Part shown: positions 61,611 through 64,000 of the stretch, in pieces
Position numbering within the stretch: the stretch's first letter is position 1
Layout: each line of letters opens with the position of its first letter
NCBI RefSeq assembly: GCF_007785775.2
Contig: NZ_VNIK02000001.1
Location: forward strand, 422,678 to 486,677
Length of the DNA: 64,000 nt
Direction of reading: 5' to 3'
DNA from: Flagellimonas hadalis
Lineage (GTDB): Bacteria > Bacteroidota > Bacteroidia > Flavobacteriales > Flavobacteriaceae
Notes under the pieces: model-generated
The model's input: only the letters and a program-made list of their open reading frames with translations
What the model was told of the DNA's origin: nothing
Database searches by the model: none
Translations under genes and position numbers: made by a program

Positions 61611-62981
61611 CTAGAAAAGATGTTTGAATTTCTTCACCCAACGGATGGGAATCTTGTACGGGGCGTAGCGCATCGGCACATCCAGCCAAGTGCCCCGCCT
61701 CACCAGCGATTTTTTGTGTGAGAACAGGTCAAAGGAATGCTTGCCGTGGTACCCGCCTATGCCAGAATTGCCCACACCGCCAAACGGCAGGTCCTTGTTG
61801 CTGATATGCACCACCGTGTCGTTGATGGTCCCGCCGCCGAAGGGATATTGCGCCATCATGCGCTTTTGGAACTTTTTGTCGCCGGAAAACACGTAAAATG
61901 CCAACGGTTTTTCATAGCGGGACAGGTTTCGGTGCAGTTCTTCCTCGGTTTCGTAGGAAATGATCGGCAATATCGGTCCAAAGATCTCCCCTTCCATCAC
62001 AGGGCTGCCCCAATCGGGTTCGTCCACCAAAGTGGGCTCCACAAACCGCTGTCCATCATCGCAATGTCCCCCAAAAAGGATCCGTTGCCCTTCAAGCATC
62101 GCTTTAAGTCCCTGATAATGCTTTTCCGTGGTAATCCGTGCAAAATCAGCGGATTGTTTGATGTCCTGTCCGTAAAATGCAGTGATTTGAGCCTTCATGG
62201 CCTCCACAAAGGCTTCTTTTTGGGTGTTGTGCACCAAAATATAATCCGGGGCGATGCAGGTCTGCCCCGCATTTATGAACTTGCCCCACGCTATCCGCTT
62301 TGCGGCCAGGGACACGTTGGCAGTTCCATCCACAATACAGGGATTTTTTCCGCCCAGTTCCAAGGTGACCGGGGTCAGGTGCTCCGCAGCGGCCTTATAA
62401 ACGATCTTGCCCACCTGTGTGCTGCCAGTGAAAAAAATGTACTCCCATTTTTCGGCCAACAATTGGGTGGACACCTCCACTCCCCCTTCCACCACGGCCA
62501 CATATTCCGGCGGAAACACCTTTTGGACAATGGCCGATATGATCGCGGACGTATGGGGACTGAGTTCGGACGGTTTCAACACTGCGGTGTTGCCAGCGGC
62601 CAAGGCCCCGATGAGGGGTGAAATGGTGAGCATGAAGGGATAGTTCCATGGAGCCATGATCAACACTTTCCCAAAAGGCTCGAGCTGTATCCACTCCTTG
62701 GAAGGAAAATTGGTCCACGAAGGGGCAACACTGGTCGGCCGGCTCCACTCCTCCACCTTTTTGATGGCATGCCTCAGCTCGGCAAGGACCAATTGGGTCT
62801 CGGTGGCCAGGCTCTCGAACCGCGGTTTTTTGAAATCGGCATAAATGGCATCACAAATGGCATCTTCCTGTGCCAGGATCTCCTGCTGCAACCGTTTCAG
62901 GTATTGCTTTCTAAAATGTACCTCCTTTGTCCGCTGTGAGGCAAAAAAGGTGTTCTGGAACTGGACCAATTGTTCGACCAT
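61611..62981 (-). CDS. NAD(P)-dependent aldehyde dehydrogenase (ALDH class 3-like)
   Basis: 456 residues. Rossmann domain with FTGSTQVGKIV, the catalytic Glu in TLELGGKNP, the nucleophile Cys242 in GQTCIAPDY, and the FGPILPII signature of ALDH. Length fits the short class-3 group (fatty aldehyde type). Oxidises an aldehyde to the acid; substrate probably medium or long-chain, not proven. Cytoplasmic or membrane-associated. Confidence 0.92.
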   Translation of the reverse strand: MVEQLVQFQNTFFASQRTKEVHFRKQYLKRLQQEILAQEDAICDAIYADFKKPRFESLATETQLVLAELRHAIKKVEEWSRPTSVAPSWTNFPSKEWIQLEPFGKVLIMAPWNYPFMLTISPLIGALAAGNTAVLKPSELSPHTSAIISAIVQKVFPPEYVAVVEGGVEVSTQLLAEKWEYIFFTGSTQVGKIVYKAAAEHLTPVTLELGGKNPCIVDGTANVSLAAKRIAWGKFINAGQTCIAPDYILVHNTQKEAFVEAMKAQITAFYGQDIKQSADFARITTEKHYQGLKAMLEGQRILFGGHCDDGQRFVEPTLVDEPDWGSPVMEGEIFGPILPIISYETEEELHRNLSRYEKPLAFYVFSGDKKFQKRMMAQYPFGGGTINDTVVHISNKDLPFGGVGNSGIGGYHGKHSFDLFSHKKSLVRRGTWLDVPMRYAPYKIPIRWVKKFKHLF

Positions 62982-63062
62982 AAACTGATTTTAGATTCGT
63001 TTAAAGATAGTCGAACTGGTACAAAATGAAAAACCGTTTAAAAAGCAATAAAATTTCGATTT

Positions 63063-63135
63063 TGTCAGGTTGAGCGCAGTCGAAACCCATTGATTCTCGA
63101 CAGGTATTAAGTTTTCGACTGCGCTCAAACTGACA
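63063..63135. repeat. Inverted pair of the TGTCAGGTTGAGCGCAGTCGAAA repeat
   Basis: 63063-63085 and, inverted, 63113-63135 match in 22 of 23 bases and enclose a 27-base loop. Same sequence family as at 49.2 and 51.1 kb. It lies downstream of the leftward lipoprotein gene and could act as its terminator or mRNA stabiliser. Confidence 0.8.
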
Positions 63136-63185
63136 GATAACCAGCTTTTTAAACGGCTTCCATCAACAATATTGCCCCAAAAAGT

Positions 63186-63974
63186 TTATAAGGTAATTTC
63201 CTCACTGGCCCCGTTCGGATAGATCAGCGTGGCCTTGTCATCACATTCGCCGTTGCCAAAGTCCACGGTCACGGCCAGTCCGTTCTTGGAGACCACCATG
63301 CTGCCGCTGGACACATATTCGCAAGGTGAGGTCACCTGAAGGTCTTCCAAGGTCTCCACTGCATACACGTTCTCATCGATCTGTACGGCCCAATTTCCTG
63401 ATAGTGTCAAGGTGAAGCTGCTCAAATCGTCACCGAAAATAAAACCAAAGGTTTTTTCTCCCGTTTCACTTATCGAAGTGCCATCTTCCAGTTCCACCGA
63501 CATATCGCTGGTCACAGTGAAGGAAACCGAATTTTGGTCGGCACTGGTGTTCACCACAAAGGTGCGGGTACCGTTCATCTTGATGGTCCCTACATAAAAA
63601 TCAGTAAAAGTTGCCGTGAAGGAGGCACTCCCCTCTCCCACTGCGTAGGTCACGCTCACGGTACCGTCCACATTTTCGGTCCTGTTGAGGACACAATTGT
63701 TGAAAGTGGCCACAAACCCGGTATCGGAATATTCGGCCGTATAGCAGTCATTTCCCTTTGCCGTGAAGGATTTGGCGGTATCGCCCATGTACAGTTCCGC
63801 AAGGGCACTATCGGCGGCCCCCGCAATGTCATCGGTCATCAGAATCGTCTGTAATTCCTGCGAAGTAAGTGCTTCCCCGTCACCCGGCATACTGTCCTCA
63901 CTACAGGATTGAAAAGCAATAAAGGCCATACCCAAAACGGCAATGGCTTGAATTTTTTGTGCAAATCTGTTCAT
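63186..63974 (-). CDS. Lipoprotein of unknown function
   Basis: 262 residues. Lipobox FQSC (Cys24), then a beta-rich mature part with Thr/Ser/Asp-rich strands (YSDTGFVATFNNC, TVSVTYAVGEGSASF, TSDMSVELEDGTS). Cysteines at about 77, 93, 224 and 244 could form disulfides. No family recognised. Starts near the right edge of the window and is complete. Confidence 0.65.
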   Translation of the reverse strand: MNRFAQKIQAIAVLGMAFIAFQSCSEDSMPGDGEALTSQELQTILMTDDIAGAADSALAELYMGDTAKSFTAKGNDCYTAEYSDTGFVATFNNCVLNRTENVDGTVSVTYAVGEGSASFTATFTDFYVGTIKMNGTRTFVVNTSADQNSVSFTVTSDMSVELEDGTSISETGEKTFGFIFGDDLSSFTLTLSGNWAVQIDENVYAVETLEDLQVTSPCEYVSSGSMVVSKNGLAVTVDFGNGECDDKATLIYPNGASEEITL

Positions 63975-64000
63975 TAGTAACTTTAGTTAAGGTTTTGTAG

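Noticed and set aside
61737..62621. Rightward frame opposite the aldehyde dehydrogenase gene
   Set aside because: The opposite strand has all ALDH motifs; this frame has none.

Overview
The window looks like chromosomal DNA of a marine Flavobacteriaceae bacterium (Bacteroidota), perhaps close to Muricauda/Allomuricauda. The genus is an inference; the family is well supported. The signs are a TonB receptor with a carboxypeptidase-like N-terminal domain followed by a DUF4249 lipoprotein, a short primary sigma factor without region 1.1, many small lipoproteins, DUF4251, DUF1835 and DUF2461 proteins, a TPP-dependent E1 alpha/beta fusion, and promoters of the Bacteroidota form TTTG-N17-20-TAnnTTTG. 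Most of the window is housekeeping and cell-envelope genes of moderate G+C. Three AT-rich islands stand out (27.8-28.6 kb, 44.9-46.5 kb and 58.7-60.6 kb) and are probably acquired.

0-9 kb: an ECF sigma factor, a membrane anti-sigma-like protein, a DUF4097 protein and an outer-membrane protein (cut by the window edge) form a leftward operon. A TonB receptor/DUF4249 pair and a VWA/AAA+ pair run rightward. 9-20 kb: cysteine biosynthesis (cysE-cysM), small lipoproteins, DUF72, a thioesterase, an M19 dipeptidase, a degenerate Hpt-like protein, two tiny paralogous ORFs and the primary sigma factor. 20-28 kb: a helicase, a glycosyltransferase, the agmatine-to-putrescine pair, a porin-like protein and a Tat-exported Gfo/Idh/MocA protein. 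27.8-28.6 kb: a small AT-rich two-gene unit bounded by inverted repeats, resembling a gene cassette. 28.7-43.7 kb: MutS2, Ung, nucleoside phosphorylase, SUI1, a 2-oxoglutarate dioxygenase-like protein, the E1 fusion, OmpA, an EamA exporter and a sorbosone dehydrogenase-like lipoprotein.

43.8-47.3 kb is the most interesting part. It holds a ParB/sulfiredoxin-fold protein paired with a HAD phosphatase, then a leftward three-gene operon that I read as a toxin-antitoxin-chaperone (TAC) module: a HigB/RelE-like toxin, an XRE antitoxin with a long C-terminal tail, and a SecB-like chaperone. A RadC/JAB protein follows. 47.6-58.4 kb: an accessory metabolic cluster (AhpD-like, YHS, DUF1348, AraC, ArsR/SRPBCC/DoxX, YdeI-VOC-YdeI), a class V PLP enzyme, an M13 peptidase, a YkgJ protein and an FKBP. 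58.4-64 kb: an AT-rich island with an XRE regulator and two unknown proteins, then a universal stress protein, an aldehyde dehydrogenase and a lipoprotein.

No rRNA, tRNA, CRISPR array or transposase was recognised. Several dispersed fold-back intergenic repeats and intrinsic terminators are listed. All family names come from reading the translated sequence; no database search was run.
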